Shown here: piece after piece, positions 16,106 to 23,264 of the stretch
Layout of the letters: every line of letters begins with the position of its first letter
Position numbering within the stretch: the stretch's first letter is position 1
NCBI GenBank assembly: GCA_964540445.1
Contig: CAZIMF010000007.1
Span: 1 to 32,103, forward strand
Direction of reading: 5' to 3'
DNA length: 32,103 nucleotides
Source of the DNA: JALQXV01 sp964540445
Lineage (GTDB): Bacteria > Patescibacteriota > Saccharimonadia > Saccharimonadales > 2-12-FULL-41-12
Translations under genes and position numbers: made by a program
The notes under the pieces: generated by a model
Told to the model about the DNA's origin: nothing
Databases searched by the model: none
What the model saw: the letters and a program-made list of their open reading frames with translations, nothing else

Positions 16106-16981
16106 TTATTTTCGCTGCAAGGCTCGTAGTTTTGCGCTGCGGGCCCGCGGATTAGAAACGATTTCAGGCGCCGTACTCGTAATTGGCTGCTTAGTAAGTA
16201 GACTGAGCTCAGCATCGTACCGATTACCGCTGTGTTCGTTAAAATAACGCTTCACAATGCGGTCCTCGAGGCTATGAAAGGATATGACAGCAAGCCGGCC
16301 GCCGGGGCTCAATAACTGGTGCCACAGAGGCAGACTGTTAGTGAGTTGTTCTAGCTCGGCGTTTACTGCTATTCGGATAGCCTGGAATACTTGTGCCTCC
16401 AGTCGCACTTTTGGGTAGCGCGGAGTACTTTTGTTGATGATACCAGCAAGCTCTGTGGTGCTTGCAATCGGTCGGGCCTCAATAATTGCGTTAACAATCC
16501 GGCCTGCTCCCCGAACTTCTCCATACGTTCGCAAAATAGACAGTAAATCTTCATTGCTATAAGTATTAATAATTTCGGCGGCGCTTATGGCGCTGGCTGG
16601 ATCCATCCGCATATCAAGGGGTCCGTCCTGTTGAAACGAGAACCCTCTGCTGGCATTGTCAAGGTGCGGTGATGATAATCCAATATCTGCCAGTATCAGA
16701 TCAAACCGTGCGCCTTCTTCAAGTAATTGCTGGCTGGCTGCATAAAAATCGTTGTGTCGAACGTCGACCCGCTTATCTTTCGCAAACAGCTTCGTTACAT
16801 GATCTACGGCATTCTGATCACGATCTACTAGTACCGCTTTCGCGTTATCACCAATTCTGTCCAGCACGCGACGAGCATGCCCACCATAGCCTGCGGTCAG
16901 GTCCAGGTAATGCTCACCCGCTTGTGGATTGAGAACAGTAATAACTTCCTCAGCTAATACTGGTATGTGTTTGTCTGTCAC
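16106..16981 (-). CDS. rsmH: 16S rRNA (cytosine1402-N4)-methyltransferase RsmH (MraW)
   Basis: A 291-residue SAM-dependent methyltransferase that modifies C1402 in the decoding centre of 16S rRNA. It opens with the family signature HIPVLAEEVITVL (about 5-17), followed by motif I LDLTAGYGGHAR (26-37), then DLILADIGLSSPHLD and GFSFQQDGPLDMRMDP (about 94-130), and ends with GGRLAVISFHSLEDRIVKRYF (about 228-248). The start is a GTG. A TACAAT box ends 9 nt before it, so the leader is predicted to be only about 3 nt. Upstream lies a long A-rich tract. It is the second gene of the dcw cluster, 423 nt after mraZ and 293 nt before ftsL. Confidence 0.95.
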   Translation of the reverse strand: MTDKHIPVLAEEVITVLNPQAGEHYLDLTAGYGGHARRVLDRIGDNAKAVLVDRDQNAVDHVTKLFAKDKRVDVRHNDFYAASQQLLEEGARFDLILADIGLSSPHLDNASRGFSFQQDGPLDMRMDPASAISAAEIINTYSNEDLLSILRTYGEVRGAGRIVNAIIEARPIASTTELAGIINKSTPRYPKVRLEAQVFQAIRIAVNAELEQLTNSLPLWHQLLSPGGRLAVISFHSLEDRIVKRYFNEHSGNRYDAELSLLTKQPITSTAPEIVSNPRARSAKLRALQRK

Positions 16982-16990
16982 TATGACTTA

Positions 16991-17060
16991 ATTGTACTAT
17001 CTGGTGCTTGTTTATTTTTGTTTTTGTTTTTAACTTTTTTGTTTTTGTTTTTTGCAAAAA
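16991..17060 (-). promoter_or_regulatory. Probable rsmH promoter with upstream A-tract
   Basis: Minus-strand TACAAT (16996-16991) lies 9 nt before the GTG. No TTGACA-like -35 is seen, but the area from about -30 to -76 is almost pure A with CAAAAAC units, resembling an UP element that could help recruit RNA polymerase. Confidence 0.4.
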
Positions 17061-17196
17061 CGCTTATTTTCACAAGGTCACCTATCCAGCAATCAGTTTT
17101 TTGTTTTTTCATTTTTTATGATGTGACCATCGTTTTTGTTTTAGTTGTTCGCTTTTTATGTAAAATTCTCTTGCAAGAAAGTTATCTAAAAGGCGG

Positions 17197-17221
17197 GTAA
17201 CTGTTCACGAGGAACAGTTAC
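17197..17221 (-). other. Perfect 10-bp hairpin in the mraZ-rsmH gap
   Basis: GTAACTGTTC (17197-17206) and GAACAGTTAC (17212-17221) with a 5-nt loop. In the operon direction it is followed by CCGCCTTTTAG, so a weak attenuator or terminator after mraZ is possible. The rest of the 423-nt gap is AT-rich with no ORF supported. Confidence 0.5.
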
Positions 17222-17404
17222 GAAAGTTTTAGAGACTTATGTGTGAGGTGGAGTTTTGGGAGGTGTTTTTATAGAAGGTACGAAGGTTTTATCTCGTGGT
17301 TTGCCTTAAATCCACATACTGATTGCCGAATAGCTGACCTCGGGTGTTTCACCGGGTAATATAATGACTATTATTTGTTAAGGTACAGACAACAAATCTA
17401 AATA

Positions 17405-17770
17405 TCAGGCTGGTTTTGCCATAATTCGCCAATACCGACCTACACCGACACAGACAATTTCGCGGTCGATTTTGGCAAAGTCTAACAGGTGCTGCTCGAG
17501 CGTAATACGCCCTTGCTTCTCGTCGATTGGCGATTCGATCTTGCCCATTCGAAATTGAACGTTCAGATCGGCGATTCGCTCATCAAGGATGTCACCTTCT
17601 AGACGCGGCTCTACCAGGTTATCCCAAACATCTTTAGGATATAGGTGGAGGTACGGACCAAACCCGCGCGTCACAACTGCGCCGCTCGCAAATTTATGAC
17701 GAATTTCAGGGGGAATGGTTAGCCTCCTCTTTTCGTCAAGTTTGCGTTCGAAATAGTCGTTTATCGCCAT
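17405..17770 (-). CDS. mraZ: Transcriptional regulator and dcw-cluster marker MraZ
   Basis: A 121-residue protein with two AbrB-like swapped-hairpin DNA-binding halves. Each carries a degenerate form of the family's D-x-K-G-R motif: DEKRRLTIP (12-20) and DEKQGRITL (83-91). It is shorter at the C-terminus than typical MraZ (about 140-150 residues). MraZ rings bind GTGGG-containing repeats in their own promoter and regulate the dcw operon. Four GTGGG boxes lie in the predicted promoter here, which supports autoregulation. The predicted leader is about 105 nt, with a 6-bp hairpin (17843-17861) and two TAGTGGTT copies (17788, 17817) near the start. It is the first gene of the minus-strand division operon. 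Confidence 0.92.
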   Translation of the reverse strand: MAINDYFERKLDEKRRLTIPPEIRHKFASGAVVTRGFGPYLHLYPKDVWDNLVEPRLEGDILDERIADLNVQFRMGKIESPIDEKQGRITLEQHLLDFAKIDREIVCVGVGRYWRIMAKPA

Positions 17771-17869
17771 ACTTGGTGCTTTGTACTTAGTGGTTGTTTG
17801 ATTAGATTTGTTAATCTAGTGGTTTTTATTTTTTTGATCTACGGTAGCTATTTTGGCTACCTACGATTA

Positions 17870-17946
17870 CCCACTTACATGATAATACTACCCACCATGC
17901 CCCACGTACAAGCATTTTTATGAGCATTTCACCCTAAAACCCCCAC
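17870..17946 (-). promoter_or_regulatory. mraZ promoter overlapped by four GTGGG boxes (candidate MraZ operator)
   Basis: Minus-strand TTGTAC (17911-17906), an 18-nt spacer and TATTAT (17887-17882) form a plausible promoter. GTGGG occurs four times on the same strand, as CCCAC on the + strand at 17870, 17891, 17901 and 17942. Two are inside the spacer, one is just downstream and one upstream. Spacings of 21, 10 and 41 bp are near whole helical turns. MraZ is known to bind arrays of TGGG repeats. Confidence 0.6.
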
Positions 17947-17948
17947 AG

Positions 17949-17957
17949 TTATCCACA
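17949..17957 (+). promoter_or_regulatory. Perfect DnaA box upstream of mraZ
   Basis: TTATCCACA, identical to the box at 10027, immediately upstream of the GTGGG array. May tie the division operon to DnaA, or be a chance match. Confidence 0.5.
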
Positions 17958-17966
17958 GTTCCTATA

Positions 17967-18016
17967 ACACGCTAGATATAGCGTGTGTATTAATAAAAAT
18001 ACGCTACTGATAGCGT
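17967..18016. promoter_or_regulatory. Tandem palindromes ACGCTA-N4-TAGCGT
   Basis: Two copies: 17967-17986 (extended to ACACGCTA/TAGCGTGT, loop GATA) and 18001-18016 (loop CTGA). Centres are 32 bp apart, about three helical turns. They lie between the GH1 gene's 3' end and the mraZ promoter, looking like a two-site operator for a dimeric regulator. Confidence 0.55.
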
Positions 18017-18087
18017 GATTTAAAAGATTACTGTTTAGCCCAGTTTCTATACTTTTTATAAGTTATCTAGCGAGCATTCTTAGTAAA

Positions 18088-19362
18088 TTAGGGAGAGAGT
18101 TGCTTAATACGGTCAGCATACCACTTGGCGCTTGGCCTAACGGTGCGTTTCATGCCATTTTCACGATCTACTTCTACCAAACCAAATTTTGGCCACCAGC
18201 CATACTTCCATTCAAAATTATCGAGTAAGCTCCAATGGAAATAGCCCTTTAGTTCCACTCCTTCGCTAATTGCACGCTCCATGGCTACAATCGACTCTTC
18301 TATCCACCAGCGGCGATACTGATCACTTGCGTCTGCCAGTCCGTTTTCGGTAATAAAGATTGGCTTTTTAAATCGAGCCCAGATGCGGACGATGAGTCGA
18401 TACATGCCCTCTGGCTCCATGTACCAACCGAGGTCGTTGAGCGGTACATGGGGATTTTGACGTTTACCAAAACCAGCGTAGTAGTCGGTAAAGTAGTAGT
18501 TACAGCCTACAAAATCCTGATAATGTTTCACGCGCTGCAAAAACCACCAGTTCCAGAAGTAACGCATCCACTGCGTGGCAAGGCCATCTATCACGTTGTG
18601 GGGTCGTTTTGCCTGAATGTTAGCCAACTGAGCTGCAATACCAACTTGTAAGTTTGGTTTAGCTGCTTTTAAAATTTTATATGCCTTACGATGGGCCCTA
18701 GTTAGATTCCAGTACACTACGAGGAACTGAACTAAGCTCTTTCGCTCGGGCACCCATTCACCCGTTAAATAGCTGAATGTAGCATAGACATTGGGCTCAT
18801 TTAAGGTAATTACATAGACGACATCATCGACTAACTCCTCGGCAACTTTCTTCACAAAACGTTCAAAATAAATAATGTTTTTATGGTGTTCAAAGCCACC
18901 CTTTTCGGTAAACCATACCGGCATTGTCCAATGCCAGATATTAAGGAATGGCTCGATATGTTGAGCTCGCAGCTCTTTTATATACCGTTTGTAGTATTCT
19001 ATTGCTGAGTTGTCCCACTTCCCTTCTTCGGGTTCAATTCGCGACCATTCAATCCCAAAGCGAAACGCATTAAGATTAAGATCTTTCGCAATCGCAAAAT
19101 CTTCTTTATAGCGAGTGTAGTGCTCGACACCTGTGCCTGAAACATAATTTTCAGGATTTTCAGCCTGATCTTTGATATCGTTCCAAACTGGTACCCACGA
19201 AAGCCGCTGATGGGCGGTCTGTGCTAACTCCCGCGCATTTTCAAGTTCCCACACTGACCATTGGTTATGGGTGCCCCCTTCAACTTGATGGCTGGCGGTG
19301 CTGGCTCCCCAGAAAAAGTCTTTCGGAAACAGGTTTGTGTTGAGCCGCGATTTTGGTTTCAT
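18088..19362 (-). CDS. Glycoside hydrolase family 1 (beta-glucosidase-like)
   Basis: A 424-residue cytosolic retaining glycosidase of family GH1. It has the N-terminal signature FPKDFFWGASTASHQVEGG (12-30), the acid/base Glu189 in TLNEPNVY, and the nucleophile Glu339 in ITENGLAD; FHWSLLDNFEWKYG near the end is also typical. No signal peptide is seen. It probably splits a beta-glucoside, a phospho-beta-glucoside or a related disaccharide; the exact substrate cannot be told. It starts 17 nt after the PIF1-like helicase stop, with an extended -10 box inside that gap placing the predicted transcript start exactly at the ATG. A free-standing sugar hydrolase is notable in a small, probably host-dependent genome. 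Confidence 0.9.
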   Translation of the reverse strand: MKPKSRLNTNLFPKDFFWGASTASHQVEGGTHNQWSVWELENARELAQTAHQRLSWVPVWNDIKDQAENPENYVSGTGVEHYTRYKEDFAIAKDLNLNAFRFGIEWSRIEPEEGKWDNSAIEYYKRYIKELRAQHIEPFLNIWHWTMPVWFTEKGGFEHHKNIIYFERFVKKVAEELVDDVVYVITLNEPNVYATFSYLTGEWVPERKSLVQFLVVYWNLTRAHRKAYKILKAAKPNLQVGIAAQLANIQAKRPHNVIDGLATQWMRYFWNWWFLQRVKHYQDFVGCNYYFTDYYAGFGKRQNPHVPLNDLGWYMEPEGMYRLIVRIWARFKKPIFITENGLADASDQYRRWWIEESIVAMERAISEGVELKGYFHWSLLDNFEWKYGWWPKFGLVEVDRENGMKRTVRPSAKWYADRIKQLSP

Positions 19363-19368
19363 AGCAGC

Positions 19369-19377
19369 ATTATAACA
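19369..19377 (-). promoter_or_regulatory. Extended -10 promoter for the GH1 gene, leaderless
   Basis: TGT followed by TATAAT (19374-19369) in the 17-nt gap after the helicase stop; the ATG is 6 nt further. No clear -35. Confidence 0.6.
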
Positions 19378-19379
19378 GT

Positions 19380-20894
19380 TTAGTAGGCGCTCGTTATTTT
19401 GAGGATGTCCGGTCCGTATTTAGCGAGCTTGCTGGCACCGAATCCGTTGATAGCCAGTAGCTGGCTTTCGGATTTTGGTAAGCGGCGCGAGATTTCATTG
19501 AGTGTTTTATCGTGAGCGATAATGTAGGCTGGGACTTTATCGATCGAACTTCGGTCGGCGCGCCATTGACGTAACGCCTCGAACAACTTCTTGTTCTCGG
19601 CCGGTGCAACAACCGTTACTTCTTGCACAGCCGGCACTTCGCCGACTTCTGCTGCCAGTGCTAACGAAAGTTCACGAATAGTAGCATCATACAAAAAGAT
19701 CTGAGGATGCAAACGCAGCGCCATGTCATTTATGCCGCTCAAAAAAAGCCCATCAATTGATCGTACTCGTGACAGCGCTACATAGCCCATACCATAGGTA
19801 AAGGCACGGCTAAGGTCGATAAGTGCCGCATCGAGACTCATACCCTGGCTTTTATGAATCGTGATAGCCCAAGCTAGCCGAAGCGGTAACTGCGAAACCG
19901 TAGCTCGCTCACGGCCGTCTTCTTCGTAACGCCAGATGTGTGGCTCAACCGTAATAACTCGGTTGCTCGAATGCAGGCGGACCTGCGGATAACTATCTTT
20001 AAAGCCGATTATCTGCCCGCGGGTGCCGTTAGCAAAGCCAGTTGCAAAATTATTTGCCACAAACATGACTTCGGCACCAACCTTGAGTTCAAGCGTCACT
20101 GGCGCAAGCACGCTTTTTTGCAACTGTTCAATATACTGCTTGCGCCCATTGGCTTCCATTTCGTAGAACTGACTATCGTCCCGCAACAAAGCCAGTTGCT
20201 GATCATTGATTGTATCGACATTTACATTGTGTGTGTAGAGCCTTGTAACTACTGTGCCTTCATCGGGGTTCCTACCAACCCGCTCCTGCAATGTTTCGGC
20301 GTGAAATTCGTCAAACGAGTTTGTCCGCAGTGCATCCAAAAGATTAAGTAACTCTCCTTCGTTTTGACGATACTGGCTTGTCAGGTAACAAATCGAAGGG
20401 TTTAACTCGGCCCAAGCATCTGATTGGTGAATAAAATCATCCGGTGCACTTCCCCGGTTAATTGGCGGCAGTTGGAATAAATCTCCGGTTAAAATAACCT
20501 GCATGCCGCCAAACGGCTCGTCGCTGCTGCGAAGCAGCTTAGCGACTTCATTAATCATATCGAGCCGAGAACCGTGTAACATAGAAATTTCATCAATGAT
20601 TAACACATCGGTCATATTGTAACGCTTATTAAGACGGGCACTATCGGCTAACCACGATTTATCCTGGTTAGTAAGTTCATCACGAATTCCCAAGCCAGAC
20701 CAGGAATGAATGGTCATGCCGCCGATATGTGTCGCAGCAATGCCAGTGCTGGCAGTAACTGCTACCTCTTTGCCCTGTCGCTTTAATTCACGAATCAACG
20801 TATTCAACACATATGTTTTACCGCTACCCGCCGGACCGGTTAAAAAAACCGATTTGCCGCTCATCATAATATGCAATGCCTGATCTTGGCGCAT
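19380..20894 (-). CDS. PIF1/RecD2-like helicase with C-terminal HRDC domain
   Basis: A 504-residue superfamily 1B DNA helicase. Walker A GPAGSGKT (20-27), Walker B LIIDEISML (98-106), a GDLFQLPP motif (about 142-149) and the conserved late motif WAITIHKSQGMSLD (about 345-358) followed by AYVALSRV-like sequence are all present. Residues about 435-500 resemble an HRDC domain (a helical nucleic-acid-binding module): DKTLNEISRRLPKSESQLLA followed by GFGASKLAKYG. Likely roles are unwinding of 5'-tailed DNA, G-quadruplexes or repair intermediates. An AGAGGG sequence lies about 15 nt before the ATG, too far to be a standard ribosome binding site. The GH1 gene follows and may be partly cotranscribed. 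Confidence 0.85.
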   Translation of the reverse strand: MRQDQALHIMMSGKSVFLTGPAGSGKTYVLNTLIRELKRQGKEVAVTASTGIAATHIGGMTIHSWSGLGIRDELTNQDKSWLADSARLNKRYNMTDVLIIDEISMLHGSRLDMINEVAKLLRSSDEPFGGMQVILTGDLFQLPPINRGSAPDDFIHQSDAWAELNPSICYLTSQYRQNEGELLNLLDALRTNSFDEFHAETLQERVGRNPDEGTVVTRLYTHNVNVDTINDQQLALLRDDSQFYEMEANGRKQYIEQLQKSVLAPVTLELKVGAEVMFVANNFATGFANGTRGQIIGFKDSYPQVRLHSSNRVITVEPHIWRYEEDGRERATVSQLPLRLAWAITIHKSQGMSLDAALIDLSRAFTYGMGYVALSRVRSIDGLFLSGINDMALRLHPQIFLYDATIRELSLALAAEVGEVPAVQEVTVVAPAENKKLFEALRQWRADRSSIDKVPAYIIAHDKTLNEISRRLPKSESQLLAINGFGASKLAKYGPDILKITSAY

Positions 20895-20989
20895 GTTTTC
20901 TGCTCATTTCCCTCTAGTATTACTAAGCTAATGCCTAGTAGATTAGTCTACCCATCATATCATGGAGTGATGCATCGTGGCTTACGGTT

Positions 20990-21553
20990 TTAGCGATTAT
21001 AATGAAGCGCTGCTTCAGAGATAGGTTGGCTAATCTGGCTAAATCTCCGCAAGTCTTTGAGCAACATCAAACAATCAGCTTCGCTTACTGTTGTCATTTC
21101 ATATTTGGCATTAATCCAGTCAGGATCAAAGTCTGATTCATCTGGCACAATTAGATCTGCATCGTAAACAACTTCTTCTTCGCCTGGTGCCAAAATAATG
21201 CGGTGACATTTGAGCACCTCATCATTATTCCATTCAAAATGATAGGTCGTGCGTGCAGCCCCAGTTTGTCCGTCATCGTCCGTCCAGAATTTTTCTATTA
21301 GCCACATTCTCCAGGTGCGATCCCGCCCATAACCCTGCCTGGCTACGAAACCAGCAAACATGTGGGTTGTGCCAGTGACTCGGTCTGCATCAAAACTAAT
21401 TTCCTCAACTTGTTCGGGTACAAACATACGAGCATTGTCAAACTTTTTGCTTTCTCGTAACTTGTCCTGATCTTTTGCAAGACAGACGGCGATTGCTGAT
21501 AGCTTAAACAATTGACTCGGTTGTGGGCTTTGGTAAATTTCTGGGCGGGACAT
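20990..21553 (-). CDS. Hypothetical 187-residue protein
   Basis: Not recognised. It is a soluble, acidic protein with a Trp/Arg-rich beta-type middle (RTWRMWLIEKFWTDDDG, then TTYHFEWNN) and an Asp/Glu-rich segment (PDESDFDPDW, about residues 136-145). No membrane segment or catalytic motif is evident. An extended -10 box (TGT-TATAAT, 21585-21577) precedes it by 23 nt and gives a short leader without a clear ribosome binding site. It stands alone between the NYN/flavin pair and the helicase. Composition resembles that of the acidic protein at 23265-24050, but I see no alignable similarity. Confidence 0.6.
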   Translation of the reverse strand: MSRPEIYQSPQPSQLFKLSAIAVCLAKDQDKLRESKKFDNARMFVPEQVEEISFDADRVTGTTHMFAGFVARQGYGRDRTWRMWLIEKFWTDDDGQTGAARTTYHFEWNNDEVLKCHRIILAPGEEEVVYDADLIVPDESDFDPDWINAKYEMTTVSEADCLMLLKDLRRFSQISQPISEAALHYNR

Positions 21554-21576
21554 TTGCTATCTCAACGTTTTGTTAC

Positions 21577-21585
21577 ATTATAACA
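21577..21585 (-). promoter_or_regulatory. Extended -10 promoter for the gene at 20990-21553
   Basis: TGT plus TATAAT on the minus strand, 23 nt before the ATG; predicted leader about 17 nt. No -35. Confidence 0.5.
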
Positions 21586-21598
21586 TCTGGCTAGATTC

Positions 21599-22048
21599 TT
21601 AGAGGTTAAGTATCTGCCGACCATTGTCTGGGAAATTTACTTCATCAAAAAGCACATATGATGCAGGCGTGAAGCGGTACATCACATGTTGGTTTTTATT
21701 AGCTATAAAATTTTCGTAAAATGATTTGCCAGCGTCATATTTCTCTACATATTTTTTCATAATTTTTTTAATCTCTTCTGGGTCATTAACTACTTCGGCA
21801 GTACCCTCGGCCTGAACTCCAATTACGGGGACGTCGAATTTTACAGGCATAGTGATTGCAATTTTATTGTTGGCTGCAATTTCCTGACTGTGTCGCCGGG
21901 TTGGAAAACTTAACCAGTACAAATTTATTGCATCATCAACCACAAAGTAAACCGTGCTAATCCATGGCTGATCCTTGGAAACGGTTGCCAATTGCAGAAC
22001 CCTACCCTGCGATAAATACTCTTTAAGAAGTTTTTTAGGATTGTTCAT
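21599..22048 (-). CDS. Pyridoxamine 5'-phosphate oxidase-like flavin-binding-fold protein
   Basis: A 149-residue protein of the split-barrel FMN-binding fold: VLQLATVSKDQPWISTVYFV (about 17-36) and LYWLSFPTRRHSQEIAAN (about 42-59) are typical of the PPOX-like general stress/reductase group. The exact substrate is unknown. The frame is open further upstream, but the ATG at 22048 matches where family members begin and lies 7 nt after the stop of the NYN gene, so translation is probably coupled; there is no ribosome binding site. Pairing with a NYN-domain protein is unusual and no joint function is obvious. Confidence 0.8.
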   Translation of the reverse strand: MNNPKKLLKEYLSQGRVLQLATVSKDQPWISTVYFVVDDAINLYWLSFPTRRHSQEIAANNKIAITMPVKFDVPVIGVQAEGTAEVVNDPEEIKKIMKKYVEKYDAGKSFYENFIANKNQHVMYRFTPASYVLFDEVNFPDNGRQILNL

Positions 22049-22055
22049 AATAAAA

Positions 22056-22637
22056 CTAAGCGGCTTTCGGCTTGGATTGTCCTCTGTTTTTAGTGTGCCT
22101 GTATTCGAGCGCTCGCTTTTGTAAATCAAGTCGATCTATATAGTCATTGTATTCGCGTAATAGACTTGAGTACTGGCGGTTAGGCGCAAGGATTTTAAGC
22201 AATTTATTATTTTTGGCCAAATATTCCACTAAGCAATAAAAGTCACCGTCACCCGAGACAATAACTGCTTTATCATAGTTTGGATAGTTAATCATGGCAT
22301 GCAGCACCAGCTCAGCGTCAATATTCCCCTTAACTGGTTTTTTTTCTTCGGGTTTTTCTTCCTGGCTAATTTCTTCGTTTTGCTCAGGTCGCGGCCTGGT
22401 CATATCAAATGTTGGTTTAAGTACAATTGAATACCCATCTTCGTGCAACTTCTGATACATATCCTCAAACTCCGGAACATACCCGATAAACATAAAAGCT
22501 CTATTGACCCCATACTTATCGGCTAAAAATTTATGGAATTTAACCCAGTTCATTTTCCAGCCCAACTTTTGGATGCCAATATTCAGATTTTGACTATCGA
22601 TAAAAGCATAGACGACCGGCTTCTTCCCTTTTTTCAT
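22056..22637 (-). CDS. NYN-domain (LabA/DUF88-like) putative ribonuclease
   Basis: A 193-residue PIN-like protein. The expected acidic metal-binding residues are present: Asp14 in FIDSQNLN (12-19), Asp107 in KGNIDAELVLHAM (103-115) and Asp130/Asp132 in VSGDGDF (127-133). A charged insert (about 80-103, Glu/Lys/Pro-rich) sits before the second motif. NYN/LabA proteins are thought to cut or process RNA. An extended -10 box (TGT-TATGAT) ends 6 nt before the ATG, so the message is predicted to be leaderless. The flavin-fold gene follows immediately. Confidence 0.8.
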   Translation of the reverse strand: MKKGKKPVVYAFIDSQNLNIGIQKLGWKMNWVKFHKFLADKYGVNRAFMFIGYVPEFEDMYQKLHEDGYSIVLKPTFDMTRPRPEQNEEISQEEKPEEKKPVKGNIDAELVLHAMINYPNYDKAVIVSGDGDFYCLVEYLAKNNKLLKILAPNRQYSSLLREYNDYIDRLDLQKRALEYRHTKNRGQSKPKAA

Positions 22638-22643
22638 ATCTTC

Positions 22644-22652
22644 ATCATAACA
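22644..22652 (-). promoter_or_regulatory. Extended -10 promoter for the NYN gene, leaderless
   Basis: TGT plus TATGAT (22649-22644) with 6 nt to the ATG, the same layout as at GH1 and rluB. Confidence 0.5.
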
Positions 22653-22701
22653 CTCTGCGCTTTAACTGGCGTATTCTTGAAAAGAAAGTAGCCACGAGCA
22701 A

Positions 22702-22730
22702 TTTTCAAATCCACTAAAAAGATGTATATA
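22702..22730 (+). promoter_or_regulatory. Possible promoter for the gene at 22738-23232
   Basis: TTTTCA (22702-22707), 17 nt, TATATA (22725-22730); the GTG start codon is 7 nt beyond, again leaderless. The TATATATACTAT run leaves the exact -10 uncertain. Confidence 0.35.
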
Positions 22731-22737
22731 TACTATT

Positions 22738-23232
22738 GTGATTATTCCATATAGCTTACCGAACCATAGTCTTATTGCAACAGCTGAAACCAAAACCGCC
22801 AGAGCACACTTCTTATTTCCTCATCCGTATATAGGTTTGCCGCGCAAAAACGCAGAATGGCAGCGCCGAGAACGTCAGCTTATTAATAATGTCCTTTGGC
22901 TCGGCCTGACAAGTCCAGTTGCTCTAGTTAAAGCTCCAGCCGTAGATGTAAACGTGGTGACGTACGATTGTACCGTCCCTCAAGCAGAACTTCTAACACA
23001 AGACGATACCGATCCAGACGGCCTTGCAGTAATTACGGGAGATCTTAATCTCCCCGCCGGTTCCCACTTACTAGCCAATGCACCGGCTCGGCTCTTTGGC
23101 CGAGATCCTGACAGCGGTGCGGTCATTATACCGACAGACGATCAGCTCCTGGAATATGCAACCTTAAGCTCTCTACGTCGTGCTGCACACTCCATCAGAA
23201 CCATCTATGAATTGCCGGCACGCACATATTAA
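22738..23232 (+). CDS. Hypothetical 164-residue protein, GTG start
   Basis: Not recognised. A soluble protein with a His/Pro-rich N-terminal half (FLFPHPYIGLPRKNAEWQRR, about 26-45), an acidic loop (LLTQDDTDPDG) and a Pro/Ala-rich C-terminal half. No membrane segment or catalytic motif is evident. The GTG at 22738 is the only early start in frame, and it sits where a transcript from the TATATA box would begin. It is convergent with the acidic gene at 23265-24050 (32-nt gap with no terminator evident). Confidence 0.55.
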   Translation: MIIPYSLPNHSLIATAETKTARAHFLFPHPYIGLPRKNAEWQRRERQLINNVLWLGLTSPVALVKAPAVDVNVVTYDCTVPQAELLTQDDTDPDGLAVITGDLNLPAGSHLLANAPARLFGRDPDSGAVIIPTDDQLLEYATLSSLRRAAHSIRTIYELPARTY

Positions 23233-23264
23233 CGTCTGTTAACTTGCGGATAATTTATGTGTAC

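Noticed and set aside
16967..17200. 77-codon + strand frame, Phe/Leu-rich
   Set aside because: It is the translation of the T-rich complement of an A-rich leader and overlaps the rsmH start; no ribosome binding site.
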